In this document: positions 28,555 to 37,637 of the stretch, piece by piece
Layout: every line of letters starts with the position of its first letter
How positions within the stretch are numbered: the first letter of the stretch is position 1
Origin: Bacillota bacterium
GTDB lineage: Bacteria; Bacillota; Clostridia; Acetivibrionales; DSM-1351
Assembly (NCBI GenBank): GCA_023390335.1
Contig: JAEWCZ010000087.1
Span: 124,001 to 188,000 of the forward strand
Length of the DNA stretch: 64,000 bases
Direction: 5' to 3'
Notes under the pieces: generated by a model
Told to the model about the DNA's origin: nothing
The model's database searches: none
The model's input: the letters and a program-made list of their open reading frames with translations, nothing else
Position numbers and translations under genes: made by a program

Positions 28555-28657
28555 TATACATGAGTATTAATTCATGTTATTTTAATGCTTATTTCTATAT
28601 TTTTGATAAATCCCTATTATTTAAGGGACTGGTTATTTTACCAGTCCCTCTTTTTTT
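28555..28657 (+). ncRNA. Candidate small RNA (about 100 nt)
   Basis: Between promoter 28520-28548 and a perfect 10-bp terminator stem (AGGGACTGGT 28624-28633 with ACCAGTCCCT 28640-28649, then CTTTTTTT) lies a short unit with a 5' hairpin ACATGA-TCATGT. A frame opens at 28560 but has no ribosome site and runs through the terminator into antisense of the next gene, so a coding role is unlikely. The terminator may also stop the minus-strand YcdB gene. Confidence 0.55.
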
Positions 28658-28663
28658 GTATTT

Positions 28664-30820
28664 TTATTTAGCAACCAAAAAATTATATATAGTCATTAGT
28701 CCATCTAGTCTTGTCATTTTGTTTTTTGGCATAAAGTTTCCATTGCTGCCGTTCATTGCTTTAAAACCTGCAGTAAGACACACATATCCCAAAAGATTTG
28801 GGTTTATTTTATTAGCATCTTTGAAACTGCTTTTGTAAATACCCTTTATTTCAGCAACTTCACTTAATCTCTTAAATTTTATAAAATACTTTGCTGCCTC
28901 TTCCCTGGTTATTACGGAAAGCGGAGCTTTTTCCGCCTTTGTAATAATACCTTGGCTAATCAGCTGGCTATACAAATCATCAATCATCTTATCATTATCA
29001 GTAGCCATGTCCATGTAGTAATAGTCATTTAATTTTGAAAGAAGAACAAAATAATCCTTTTGTAGCAGGGCATCAGTCGGTTTAAGTTCATTCTGATTAT
29101 ATCTTATACCCATCTGTGTTAATATTCTTACCTTATCTGCAGCTTTAATTCCATTAATATCTGTATAGTCCGCAACTTTACCATCTTTATATACCCTTCC
29201 TGAGTTATCCAGAATATCACCATTAACTGCACTGATATTGCATGGCTTTGAGCTATCTATGAAATATCCCAGAACAGCATTTTTGGTATTTGATATGCCA
29301 AGCTTATAATCGACAACAACTGTTTCTTCAGTATCGGAATTATCAGGTATATACTGTATATTATAGCCTATTTTGTTAAACAATACCTTATTCGCTTCTT
29401 CGACACTAATTATATTTTTAGGATCATTAAACTTCAAATCCTTTGTCCAATAGGTATAAAAGCTGCTAATGTTTCCTGACAGATTATCATAAGATATTGA
29501 GATATAGTTATCAGGACACTCTATTCCGTTTTCAATTCTTATATACTTAAATGAATATCCGTTTACGGGCTTTGAATCATATTTTATATAAGAATCGTCA
29601 TATTTAACTTTTGCATAAAGATCGGGCATAAGTGTTTTTAATGTTTCGTCACATATTGCTTTTGCCTGTTCCGCAGACTTTTGAGGAATGGCACCTGTAG
29701 GCGACACATAATTTCCCCAGAACTCTATCAAAGCTCCTGTCTTTGCATCTACTGTAATCTGAACTTCTCTTGTAAGCTTCTTACTTTCATCCAGCACCTT
29801 AGTGTAAGTTAATGTCCATGCAAGTGAATTGCTGTTTCTCCAATCCTTACCCAGGTAAGCATTTGTCAGCTTAAAAGTACTGTCAACACTCAAATTGCTT
29901 ATTGAACGCAACTTCTTGTCAGCATCATCCTTTGTAATAAGGTTTGATATGTCATTTACAGCGTCCAGTTCGTCAGGAGTAAGTGCGATATTTGAAACTA
30001 CTCCTGCAGCATTCATTACTGCCATTTTTTGATCTAGGGAAGATGAAGCCTTTTCATACATTCTGTAATCTGTTGTAGTTTCAATCTCTCCTGTGACAGC
30101 ATCTATATACTTATTTGTTGCCTTTGGAACATATGAAAGATATGTTTCATACTTTTCATTATCTAATTTAACATTGTAAACCAGTTTAAGTCCAAGTTTT
30201 TCAGCAAAGGCCTTTTGTGCCTGGTTTAGACTTATTATCTTTGAAGCATCTTCAAACTTTGTATCTTTTGAGTAATTACATGAATAACTGATTACTTTTC
30301 CGGTATAAGAATTAACTGATAGGTTGATGTTATTGTTTCTAAATTCTATACCGTTTACTTGTCTTATATAGTTTATACTATAGCCACCGTTATATCCGTA
30401 AGCATTTGTTTCATTAACTTTAAACTGATCCATAAGTTTAGGATTCAGACGATTTACAAACTGTTCTGCTATCTTATACGCCTGTTCCCTTGAATACTTC
30501 GGTATCTTTTTATCGATGTTCGGCATGTTATCATATGTATTGTAGGATGAAATAAAGTTGTCTTCATCTACTTGTACATTTACATTCTTTTGTGATTCCT
30601 TGTCACTCCAAGCAAGACTCCATACAATTTGGTCATTTCTGTTATAAATGTTGTAACTGAATTTCGTACATTCCTTAGGAATGTCAATTTTTGATTTAAC
30701 AAACTTAATAGCACTTTGAAGTTCTTTGTCCACTGATGTTAAGTTGTCAGCGGCCATTGCTGGAATCATAAAAACAGCTAGGACTGCAACCACCAAAATC
30801 ATTGAAATAAATCTTTTCAA
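28664..30820 (-). CDS. Secreted YcdB/YcdC-domain protein with C-terminal SLH-like repeats
   Basis: About 718 residues. Signal peptide LKRFISMILVVAVLAVFMIPAMAA; two long YcdB/YcdC repeats (about 30-260 and 265-500) with the recurring pattern REQAYKIAEQFVNRLNPKLM / KSAEQAKAICDETLKTLMPDL and NGYSF(K)YIR...NGIECPDNYISISY; these resemble propeptide PepSY-like folds. The last 130 residues look like S-layer homology units (VITREEAAKYFIKF, NKMTRLDGLMTIYNFL). Start is TTG 30820, 8 nt after AGAGG. A wall-attached protein, function unknown. Confidence 0.85.
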   Translation of the reverse strand: MKRFISMILVVAVLAVFMIPAMAADNLTSVDKELQSAIKFVKSKIDIPKECTKFSYNIYNRNDQIVWSLAWSDKESQKNVNVQVDEDNFISSYNTYDNMPNIDKKIPKYSREQAYKIAEQFVNRLNPKLMDQFKVNETNAYGYNGGYSINYIRQVNGIEFRNNNINLSVNSYTGKVISYSCNYSKDTKFEDASKIISLNQAQKAFAEKLGLKLVYNVKLDNEKYETYLSYVPKATNKYIDAVTGEIETTTDYRMYEKASSSLDQKMAVMNAAGVVSNIALTPDELDAVNDISNLITKDDADKKLRSISNLSVDSTFKLTNAYLGKDWRNSNSLAWTLTYTKVLDESKKLTREVQITVDAKTGALIEFWGNYVSPTGAIPQKSAEQAKAICDETLKTLMPDLYAKVKYDDSYIKYDSKPVNGYSFKYIRIENGIECPDNYISISYDNLSGNISSFYTYWTKDLKFNDPKNIISVEEANKVLFNKIGYNIQYIPDNSDTEETVVVDYKLGISNTKNAVLGYFIDSSKPCNISAVNGDILDNSGRVYKDGKVADYTDINGIKAADKVRILTQMGIRYNQNELKPTDALLQKDYFVLLSKLNDYYYMDMATDNDKMIDDLYSQLISQGIITKAEKAPLSVITREEAAKYFIKFKRLSEVAEIKGIYKSSFKDANKINPNLLGYVCLTAGFKAMNGSNGNFMPKNKMTRLDGLMTIYNFLVAK

Positions 30821-30982
30821 TACAATCACCTCTTGTTTTTTATTTTTTTAAATGCATGTAAATCCTACCAAAAAATTAGACGTTATATGAACTATTAAGT
30901 TCCATATTTTATATAACTATTTTATTTTTGTATGGATAATTTTACAACCAACAGCTTTGTAACCTTTTTATATAAAAAATAA

Positions 30983-31011
30983 GGGAGCAGCCTGTGATTC
31001 AGGTTGTTCCC
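30983..31011 (-). terminator. Terminator after the PP2C-LysM gene
   Basis: A 12-bp imperfect stem (30983-30994 with 31000-31011). The minus-strand product ends in TTATTTTTT, but the two mismatches become G.U pairs only on the plus strand, so direction is not certain. Confidence 0.55.
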
Positions 31012-31026
31012 GTTTCTATTAATGTA

Positions 31027-32460
31027 TTATTTTGTTTTTGGTATTTTTAGTTCATCGCCTATCTTAATACTGTCAGCATTCTTCATATTATTGAATTTTA
31101 GGATTTCAGTGTATTTTGAAGGTGTCCCGTAGTATTTTGTACTAATTGCGCTAAGAGTTTCTCCTTGCTGGACTACATGAACAGTATATTCCTCGGTTTC
31201 CTGGTTTGTACTTGAAGCTTGAGCAGGTTCCTTGTCCTCTACATTGCCTGATTGCGGCTTACTCGAATTATTATTATCCGAATCAGTCACATCATCAACG
31301 TTAGTATCGCTGTTTTGACTGTCACTACTTTTTGATGGTACTGATTGGGAGTCTGAAGCTGTTGCGGCAGTCTCTGTATCTGTAGATACAGAAGGTGTGT
31401 CAGTCGTATTTGATGCCGTCTGGGTTGACTGAGTTGGACTTCCTTGCTTTCCGTCAGAAGCAAACAGCCCCTTGTTGCTTACTATGAGATACCCCATAAA
31501 TAGAACTCCTGATATTATCAGCACACATATAAATCCTAATATGTAGTTTACAACACTACGACCCTTTTCCGGCTCATCAGGTAATTCGTCTTCGTCCTCA
31601 TCTTCGTCCATATCAAACTGCGCCATTCTTCTTTGCATGGGAATATATGATATATTTCTTACCTCTTCAACTTTGATAACCATTAGCGTTATGCTTTCTT
31701 CCATATCGTTCTTGTATGCTTCCTGAAAAAGAACGCTGGCCATTTTTTGGGGGTCCAAACCGGAATCAATAACCGCTTCTATCCTACTCCTGTTTAAGCT
31801 GTTCAACACTCCGTCGCTGCATAGAAGTATGATATCCCCTTCTTCAATCATTATACTGGAGGAAAGCTTTATTTTTGTTTTTGATTCTTTTTCTGCTATT
31901 TTTAATATTTTATCCGTATCGTTATACAACTCTGTAGTGTTTGGGGTTATCCCAAGCGATTTTAGCTTTTCGTTTTTCCTGCTTTCTCCATTTGAAAAAA
32001 TATCTTTTTGAAGTCCATGCCGGAACAAAAAAGCACCGTTATTACCAAGGTTCATTATCACAGCCCTGTTGTTTTCAATAATTAACGAAGAAAAACCTGT
32101 TAATATCGGGTTGTTCTGACTGGATATAACGGATTTACTGTATATTAAATTACTAGAAAGTTGAACCGCTTCATAGATTTTTTCGGTAATAGCTTCAAGA
32201 GAAAAATGCTGCTTTTTAGCAGTTTCGTGATATCTTTTTATTTCTCTTACAGCCGATATACTATCCGTTTCACCGTCATCAATTCCCATAGAATCTGAAA
32301 CAGCAAAAACGAAATTACCTGAGGATTTTTCAAAAGAGCACTGAATACTTTGAGTATTGTGGCAATTTGAGAAGCTGCCGTTAAAATAGAAATCGTCTTT
32401 GTTTGAGCTGCTGCCCATACAACTTATTACAGTAGCACTTAGCCTTATGTTTCCATCCAC
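31027..32460 (-). CDS. PP2C-type phosphatase-like protein with membrane segment and LysM
   Basis: 477 residues. Residues 1-260 form a PP2C-like fold (FVFAVSDSMGIDDGETDSIS near the N-terminus, then GNNGAFLFRHGL and IILLCSDGVLNSL). An acidic stretch (DMDEDEDEDELPDEPEKG), a membrane segment (about 305-328, YILGFICVLIISGVLFMGYL), a Ser/Thr/Asp-rich linker and a C-terminal LysM (YTVHVVQQGETLSAISTKYY to ELKIPK) follow. The topology puts the phosphatase inside and the wall-binding LysM outside. Start GTG 32460 behind GGGGTG. Signalling partner (a PASTA kinase) is not in this window. Confidence 0.87.
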   Translation of the reverse strand: MDGNIRLSATVISCMGSSSNKDDFYFNGSFSNCHNTQSIQCSFEKSSGNFVFAVSDSMGIDDGETDSISAVREIKRYHETAKKQHFSLEAITEKIYEAVQLSSNLIYSKSVISSQNNPILTGFSSLIIENNRAVIMNLGNNGAFLFRHGLQKDIFSNGESRKNEKLKSLGITPNTTELYNDTDKILKIAEKESKTKIKLSSSIMIEEGDIILLCSDGVLNSLNRSRIEAVIDSGLDPQKMASVLFQEAYKNDMEESITLMVIKVEEVRNISYIPMQRRMAQFDMDEDEDEDELPDEPEKGRSVVNYILGFICVLIISGVLFMGYLIVSNKGLFASDGKQGSPTQSTQTASNTTDTPSVSTDTETAATASDSQSVPSKSSDSQNSDTNVDDVTDSDNNNSSKPQSGNVEDKEPAQASSTNQETEEYTVHVVQQGETLSAISTKYYGTPSKYTEILKFNNMKNADSIKIGDELKIPKTK

Positions 32461-32593
32461 AGTATTTCACCCCGTAACGTTATTATAAATTCTTTAGTAA
32501 AAAATAAACAACTATTTGGTAGGAATTTGTAAGTAAATAATATCACACAATACTTGCTTTTACAATAAAATTAGTTGTTCGGTATACATAAAA

Positions 32594-32625
32594 AGGCACT
32601 CAAAAAGATAACTTTTTGAGTGCCT
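32594..32625 (-). terminator. Terminator of the YtxH/DUF948-type operon
   Basis: AGGCACTCAAAAAG pairs perfectly over 14 bp with CTTTTTGAGTGCCT (4-nt loop); a T run follows on the minus strand. Confidence 0.92.
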
Positions 32626-32647
32626 GAAAAAGCAATTGTGACAAAAA

Positions 32648-33028
32648 CTAGTTCTTAGAAGAAAAGGAACTGATAATAGATTTAACTACAGAACTTGCAA
32701 TATTAATAATGCTCAGTATGTTTTCAGCATTAAATGAAAATGAATCTATGGTATCAGAAACTGAATCTTCCACTGTCGTCACTACCGAAGTAGCCTTATC
32801 CAAAGTACCTTTTGCACTTTTTGCAAGTTCATCTATACTTGCCACAGTGGCAGGTAAAACCTCCAGTGTCTTTCCAACTGAGTCAGCATTGTCATCTAAA
32901 ATTTTGTTAACCTTGTCGGTAATCCTTAAGCAATTTCTTAAAACTATAATCATAAGGACTCCTATTATAACAGCTATGCAAAATATTATGAACCATGCCA
33001 CAACACTCAGGTCTAAAGTTATAGACAT
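32648..33028 (-). CDS. DUF948-like membrane-anchored protein
   Basis: 126 residues with one N-terminal membrane segment (about 10-30, VAWFIIFCIAVIIGVLMIIV) and a long amphipathic helix with regularly spaced Val/Asp/Ser/Thr (LEVLPATVASIDELAKSAKG, ATSVVTTVEDSVSDTIDSF), the usual DUF948 form. Such proteins pair with YtxH in Firmicutes; function is unknown. Lies 30 bp after the YtxH gene. Confidence 0.75.
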   Translation of the reverse strand: MSITLDLSVVAWFIIFCIAVIIGVLMIIVLRNCLRITDKVNKILDDNADSVGKTLEVLPATVASIDELAKSAKGTLDKATSVVTTVEDSVSDTIDSFSFNAENILSIINIASSVVKSIISSFSSKN

Positions 33029-33058
33029 ATGTACACACCCTTTCGTGTATAAAAGCTT

Positions 33059-33379
33059 TTATTCAGCCTTTTCTTCCTCTGTACATACACATTCTTCAAC
33101 AGCTTCGTTTTCATTGCAACAGCAGCCGTCTTTATCCTTTTTTATTATATCTTCGATCTTTTCTTTTGCGGTATTTAAGCCGTCCTTAACGGTTTCCAGT
33201 GTATCCTTTGTTACTTTAGCTATGTCGTCCCTTGTTTCCTTTCCTGATTTGGGAGCTAAAAGTACTCCGGCAGCTACACCAACAGCTGTTCCTATTCCGG
33301 CACCGATTGCAACATTTTTAGCAGCCTGTTTTTTAGTTGATTTCTTTTTATTCTTTTTGAGTAAATCTTTTAAATCCAT
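33059..33379 (-). CDS. YtxH-family protein
   Basis: 106 residues. A Lys-rich N-terminus leads to the glycine-rich hydrophobic YtxH segment (NVAIGAGIGTAVGVAAGVLLAPKSG-type, residues 23-47) and the KETRDDIAKVTKDTLETVKD helix; a Cys/Glu-rich tail (CCCNENEAVEECVC) is unusual and could bind metal. In Bacillus YtxH is a general-stress protein of unknown role. RBS AAGGAGG. First gene of a two-gene unit. Confidence 0.85.
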   Translation of the reverse strand: MDLKDLLKKNKKKSTKKQAAKNVAIGAGIGTAVGVAAGVLLAPKSGKETRDDIAKVTKDTLETVKDGLNTAKEKIEDIIKKDKDGCCCNENEAVEECVCTEEEKAE

Positions 33380-33509
33380 TGTTAAACGCCTCCTTCATTA
33401 AAGTATTTAATTTATATTACAAATAATGGATAATAAAATACCTATTATTAACATTATACGACTTTACATTTAAAATTGATAGATAGGCTTGCTATAATTT
33501 AAAATTATA

Positions 33510-33764
33510 TCATACTGCCTGCTGTGTTTTTAAAACCGATTCAATAGCACAAGCCAGTTGATCCGGACAGGAAGTACCTCTGCCCTGACAATCAATACCC
33601 TTTAATCTTGAAAGCACTTCACGAGCCGGCATACCTTCAACAAGTGAACTGATACCCTGAAGGTTTCCTGAACATCCGTTACTGAACCGAACATTTTTTA
33701 ATTTTCCGTCTTCTATGTCAAAACTTATCAGACTTGAGCATGTACCTCTTGTTTTGAATTGCAT
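33510..33764 (-). CDS. TSCPD-domain protein (TIGR03905 type)
   Basis: 84 residues: TRGTCSSLISFDIEDGKLKN, FSNGCSGNLQGISSLVEGMP and the name-giving GTSCPDQLACAIE. The same domain occurs at the C-terminus of some B12-dependent ribonucleotide reductases; the free-standing form is uncharacterised. Four cysteines may bind metal or be redox-active. RBS GGGAGGG. Confidence 0.9.
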   Translation of the reverse strand: MQFKTRGTCSSLISFDIEDGKLKNVRFSNGCSGNLQGISSLVEGMPAREVLSRLKGIDCQGRGTSCPDQLACAIESVLKTQQAV

Positions 33765-33945
33765 TTTTAACCCTCCCTAAATCTTATTCCAAATATTTAA
33801 TACAAGGATAATCCAACCTCAGTCAAGTGTCAATCAGCATTTTTATGATTACTTTATTCCCTGTTTGTTGTAGGTTGAATCAATTTCTGATAGACTTTAA
33901 GTAACTGGAAAATATATACCACTAGTATTTATAGGAGGTAACAAG

Positions 33946-35391
33946 GTGAATAACTTAAATATTTTGTTTGCTTCTTCAGAAGTATTTCCTTTTGCAAAAA
34001 CCGGAGGCCTTGGTGATGTTGCAGGTTCCCTTCCAAAAGCTCTATCAAAACTGGGTTGTGATATACGTGTAGTTATGCCTAAATACAAGGTAATACCCGA
34101 ACAGTATAAATCACAAATGGAATACCTGGGCTTCATTTATGTTGATGTATCCTGGAGACATCAGTATTGTGGTATTTTTAGATTAAATTATGACGGAATA
34201 ACTTATTATTTTATTGATAATGAATATTACTTTAATAGGCCTGAACTCTATGGCGATTTTGACGAGGCCGAACAGTTTGCTTTTTTTAGTAAAGCTCTTT
34301 TAGAGATGCTACCTTTTGTAGGTTTCAAGGCTGATATTATACATTGCAATGACTGGCAGACCGGAGTTGTAAGTCTTCTGCTGAAGGCTGTGTACAAAAG
34401 CAACCCCTTTTACAAAAACATTAAAACCATATTTACCATACACAATCTAAAGTATCAGGGTATTTTCCCAAAAGAAGTGCTTTCAGAGCTACTTGGGCTG
34501 GATTTGAGATATTTTACGCCGGAAGGAGTCGAGTTTAACGGAAATGTAAACTTTATGAAAGCTGGCCTTGTTTACTCAGACTCAATTAGTACTGTAAGCC
34601 CCACTTATGCTAATGAAATAAAAAATGATTTTTACGGTGAGGGTTTAAACGGTGTATTAATCAGCCGTTCAAAAGATTTGTACGGCATATTAAACGGTAT
34701 TGATTTTGAAAAAAATAATCCTGAAAATGATACCAGATTGTATGCTATGTACTCGGCTGACACTATATCTCAAAAGTACGAAAATAAAAGGAGGCTACAG
34801 CAGGATTTAGGCCTTCCGGTAAAGTCAGAAGTACCTGTAATCAGTATTATTTCAAGGCTAACTTCCCAAAAAGGGTTTGACCTTATTGAACGTGTACTTG
34901 AGGAAATCCTGCAAATGGATATTCAGCTTATCATACTTGGCAAAGGCGATGAACATTACAAATATATTTTTGAAAATGCAGCATACTGGCATAAAGACAA
35001 GGTTTCAGCCAACATAACCTTCAGCGATACTTTAGCTCAACGCATTTATGCGGCGTCAGATATGTTCCTTATGCCTTCCCTATTTGAGCCCTGCGGTCTT
35101 GGTCAGATATTCAGCTTCCGATATGGAGCAGTTCCCATAGTACGTGAAACAGGCGGCCTTAATGATACTGTTGTTTCATACAACGAGGCTACGGGAGAAG
35201 GGAACGGTTTCACTTTTACGAATTACAATGCACACGATATGCTCAATACAATCAGGCGTGCAGTAGATTTTTATTATAATAAAAAAGATATTTGGAACCT
35301 TCTTGTTCAAAGAGGGATGAGAACAGATTTCAGCTGGGAAAAATCAGCTCATGAATACATGAATATGTACCGTAAAACGTTGCAGAAATAG
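33946..35391 (+). CDS. glgA: Glycogen synthase (ADP-glucose type)
   Basis: GlgA extends alpha-1,4-glucan from ADP-glucose (GT5). The 481-residue protein has the N-terminal KTGGLGDVAGSLPKAL acceptor/ADP-glucose motif, HCNDWQTGVVSLLL, FTIHNLKYQGIFP, GILNGIDFEKNNP and the C-terminal MPSLFEPCGLGQIFSFRYG with ETGGLNDTV. GTG start at 33946, six nt after GGAGGT. No other glg gene is beside it. It converges on cobO with only 8 bp between stops. Confidence 0.95.
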   Translation: MNNLNILFASSEVFPFAKTGGLGDVAGSLPKALSKLGCDIRVVMPKYKVIPEQYKSQMEYLGFIYVDVSWRHQYCGIFRLNYDGITYYFIDNEYYFNRPELYGDFDEAEQFAFFSKALLEMLPFVGFKADIIHCNDWQTGVVSLLLKAVYKSNPFYKNIKTIFTIHNLKYQGIFPKEVLSELLGLDLRYFTPEGVEFNGNVNFMKAGLVYSDSISTVSPTYANEIKNDFYGEGLNGVLISRSKDLYGILNGIDFEKNNPENDTRLYAMYSADTISQKYENKRRLQQDLGLPVKSEVPVISIISRLTSQKGFDLIERVLEEILQMDIQLIILGKGDEHYKYIFENAAYWHKDKVSANITFSDTLAQRIYAASDMFLMPSLFEPCGLGQIFSFRYGAVPIVRETGGLNDTVVSYNEATGEGNGFTFTNYNAHDMLNTIRRAVDFYYNKKDIWNLLVQRGMRTDFSWEKSAHEYMNMYRKTLQK

Positions 35392-35399
35392 CAGCAAAC

Positions 35400-35933
35400 C
35401 TAAAATTCTATTCCCTTGCGGGCTGAAATGCCTTTTTGATACGGATGTTTTACGGCTTGTATTTCAGATACGTAGTCGGCAACTTCTATGAGGGGTTTCC
35501 CGGCATTTCTCCCGGTTAATACAAGTTCTGTTTCTTGGGGTTTATCTTTTATCATAGCAATAACATCACCCTCACTGATAAACCCATTATTCAGAACTCC
35601 TATCAGCTCATCCAAAATAACCAGGCTATAATTGTTCTGTAAAATGAGATTTCTTACATTATTAAAAATTGCTGAAGCCTCTTGACGCGCTTCTTCTATT
35701 TCTTCCTCAGTCATATTCCAGACAAACTTTTCACAGCTGAAACCTCTTAGTATAGTAAACTCAGGTTCCAGTTTCTTTAGTGAATGAAGCTCACAGGTAT
35801 CTCTACTTTTGAGGAACTGAACCAAAAGAACCTTCATATTATCTCCACAAGCTCTTACTCCAAGTCCTATTGCGGCTGTAGTCTTACCCTTACCATCACC
35901 TGTGTAAATGTGTACCAAACCTGTTTTACCCAT
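35400..35933 (-). CDS. cobO: Cob(I)yrinic acid a,c-diamide adenosyltransferase
   Basis: CobO/BtuR-type adenosyltransferase attaches 5'-deoxyadenosine to the cobalt of corrinoids. HIYTGDGKGKTTAAIGLGVR is the P-loop; LVQFLKSRDTCEL, YSLVILDELIGVLNNGF and LVLTGRNAGKPLIEVADYV (catalytic region) are standard. Start ATG 35933 behind GGAGG. 177 residues. Other cobalamin synthesis genes are absent here, so it may serve B12 salvage. It follows folK by 17 bp. Confidence 0.94.
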   Translation of the reverse strand: MGKTGLVHIYTGDGKGKTTAAIGLGVRACGDNMKVLLVQFLKSRDTCELHSLKKLEPEFTILRGFSCEKFVWNMTEEEIEEARQEASAIFNNVRNLILQNNYSLVILDELIGVLNNGFISEGDVIAMIKDKPQETELVLTGRNAGKPLIEVADYVSEIQAVKHPYQKGISARKGIEF

Positions 35934-35950
35934 AAAATCCTCCGTTAGCA

Positions 35951-36424
35951 TTACAGAAAGTTATCTCGAAATATCTCATGTATGTATTTATGAAAAACCG
36001 GATGTGCTACAAATGGTGCAATTTCATTTAAAGGCTCCATTACAAATTTTCGCTCATGCATTCTGGGATGAGGAATTATCAAATCCTTCTCATTTATTAC
36101 AGAATTACCAAAAAGCAGAATATCAAGGTCGATAGTCCTCGGTCCCCAGCGTATTATTCTTTCCCTTTTGAGTTCCTTTTCTATTTCCGAACACAATTTC
36201 AGAAGGCTATTAGCCGACAAGGTTGTCCTAATTTCAACCACTGCATTCAAGAAATCGGGCTGCTGTTCATATCCTACAGGAGCGGTATTATAAAAGGTTG
36301 ACACAGTTGTAACTTCAACTTTCTCAGCGGATTTTAGCAACTCCAACGCCCGGTTCAGTTGGTATTCCCTGTCCCCTATATTTGAACCCAACCCTATATA
36401 TGCAGTGACTTCACCATTACACAT
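35951..36424 (-). CDS. folK: 2-amino-4-hydroxy-6-hydroxymethyldihydropteridine pyrophosphokinase
   Basis: HPPK transfers pyrophosphate from ATP to hydroxymethyldihydropterin. AYIGLGSNIGDREYQLNRAL, FYNTAPVGYEQQPDFLNAVV, RWGPRTIDLDILLFG (signature) and LIIPHPRMHERKFVMEPL are all present in 157 residues. It overlaps folB by 8 bp, indicating coupling. Confidence 0.96.
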   Translation of the reverse strand: MCNGEVTAYIGLGSNIGDREYQLNRALELLKSAEKVEVTTVSTFYNTAPVGYEQQPDFLNAVVEIRTTLSANSLLKLCSEIEKELKRERIIRWGPRTIDLDILLFGNSVINEKDLIIPHPRMHERKFVMEPLNEIAPFVAHPVFHKYIHEIFRDNFL

Positions 36425-36791
36425 CTAAATCACCTCTGGTACGTTCAAGCTGAACTCCGGCATACTTAAGATGATAGCCCATGGGAGCCCAAGGTTTTTT
36501 TAGCAATATCTTAACTGACACAGCCTTCTGGAAGTTGATAAATATTCCCTCCAAAATTTTGTATGCAACCGTTTCAATTAAGTCGTATTTATCTGACCTT
36601 ACAATCTCCCCGACAACTCTGCATACCTCTGCATAATTTAATGTGGAACTTAAATCATGATTTTTGGCGGCAATGGTCAAATCAGCTGATATTTCCAATG
36701 AAACAAGAAACATCTGCCCCAGTTTTTTTTCTTCTTTCGCCACCCCGTGGTATGCGTACACTTCCAAGTCTTCTATAATTATTTTATCCAT
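36417..36791 (-). CDS. folB: Dihydroneopterin aldolase
   Basis: FolB cleaves dihydroneopterin to hydroxymethyldihydropterin and glycolaldehyde. DKIIIEDLEVYAYHGVAKEEK (with catalytic Tyr/Glu), STLNYAEVCRVVGEIV, DLIETVAYKILEGIF (Glu) and VKILLKKPWAPM (catalytic Lys region) are typical. 124 residues. folP ends one base before its start. Confidence 0.95.
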   Translation of the reverse strand: MDKIIIEDLEVYAYHGVAKEEKKLGQMFLVSLEISADLTIAAKNHDLSSTLNYAEVCRVVGEIVRSDKYDLIETVAYKILEGIFINFQKAVSVKILLKKPWAPMGYHLKYAGVQLERTRGDLDV

Positions 36792-37616
36792 TTATCTCAC
36801 CATAATATCAGTCATTTTTGCTACTCTTACATTTTGCAAAACATCATGAACCCTTACAATATCAACACCTTTTGCAATGCCTGTTGACGTTGTCGCCAAA
36901 GTACCTTCAAGCCTGTCGTATACCTCAAGGTCAAGAACCCTGCCTATAAAGGACTTTCTTGAAGTACCTAAAAGTACGGGATAACCGAGCTTTTTAAAAA
37001 CCTCAAGCTTACGCATTACCTCTAAATTTTGCTCCCAGGTCTTGGCAAAGCCTATACCGGGGTCTATGATTATTTTATCGTCCTCAATGCCTGCATTTTG
37101 CGCTATTAATATGCTTTCTTCAAGCTCCCGCAATATTTGTCCTATAAGGTCTTCTCCATAATCTGTCCCTGTAGTCCTGTTGTGCATTATACATACAGGT
37201 ACACCATACTCTGCTATTGTTGGGGCCATACGGGAATCATATTTAAGTCCCCAGATATCATTTATCATGTCTGCACCTGCCTTTATGGCAAGTTCTGCAG
37301 TGTCTGCCCTGTAAGTATCCACAGAAACAGGCAAGGCTATTTCCTTTGAAAGAGCTTCAATTACAGGTATTATCCTCTGTTGTTCAATTTCAGAGGATAC
37401 AGGTACTGCACCCGGTTTTGTGGTTTCTCCTCCAACGTCAATTATATCTGCGCCTTCATCTTGCATTCTCAATGCCTGCTTTAGTGCAATTTCGGAGTTT
37501 GTATAGCTTCCCCCGTCTGAAAAGGAATCGGGTGTTATGTTAAGTATACCCATAACATAAGTCTTTTTGCCCCATTCCCATATACTCTGCCCAATTTTTA
37601 AGCAACCAGCTTTCAT
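36792..37616 (-). CDS. folP: Dihydropteroate synthase
   Basis: FolP condenses hydroxymethyldihydropterin pyrophosphate with p-aminobenzoate; it is the sulfonamide target. VMGILNITPDSFSDGGSY and ADIIDVGGETTKPGAVPVS are the two signatures; PVSVDTYRADTAELAIKAGA, INDIWGLKYD, IIDPGIGFAKTWEQNL and VLLGTSRKSFIGRVL complete the TIM barrel. 274 residues. Adjacent to folB, folK and downstream of an HD protein and folE. Confidence 0.96.
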   Translation of the reverse strand: MKAGCLKIGQSIWEWGKKTYVMGILNITPDSFSDGGSYTNSEIALKQALRMQDEGADIIDVGGETTKPGAVPVSSEIEQQRIIPVIEALSKEIALPVSVDTYRADTAELAIKAGADMINDIWGLKYDSRMAPTIAEYGVPVCIMHNRTTGTDYGEDLIGQILRELEESILIAQNAGIEDDKIIIDPGIGFAKTWEQNLEVMRKLEVFKKLGYPVLLGTSRKSFIGRVLDLEVYDRLEGTLATTSTGIAKGVDIVRVHDVLQNVRVAKMTDIMVR

Positions 37617-37637
37617 ATTTTAGACATCCTTTACCTT

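Noticed and set aside
28560..28838. 92-residue plus-strand ORF
   Set aside because: No ribosome site, crosses a strong terminator, and its second half is antisense to the YcdB-type gene.
32709..33401. 230-residue plus-strand ORF opposite the DUF948/YtxH genes
   Set aside because: Ser/Thr/Phe-rich antisense shadow of two well-supported genes with ribosome sites.
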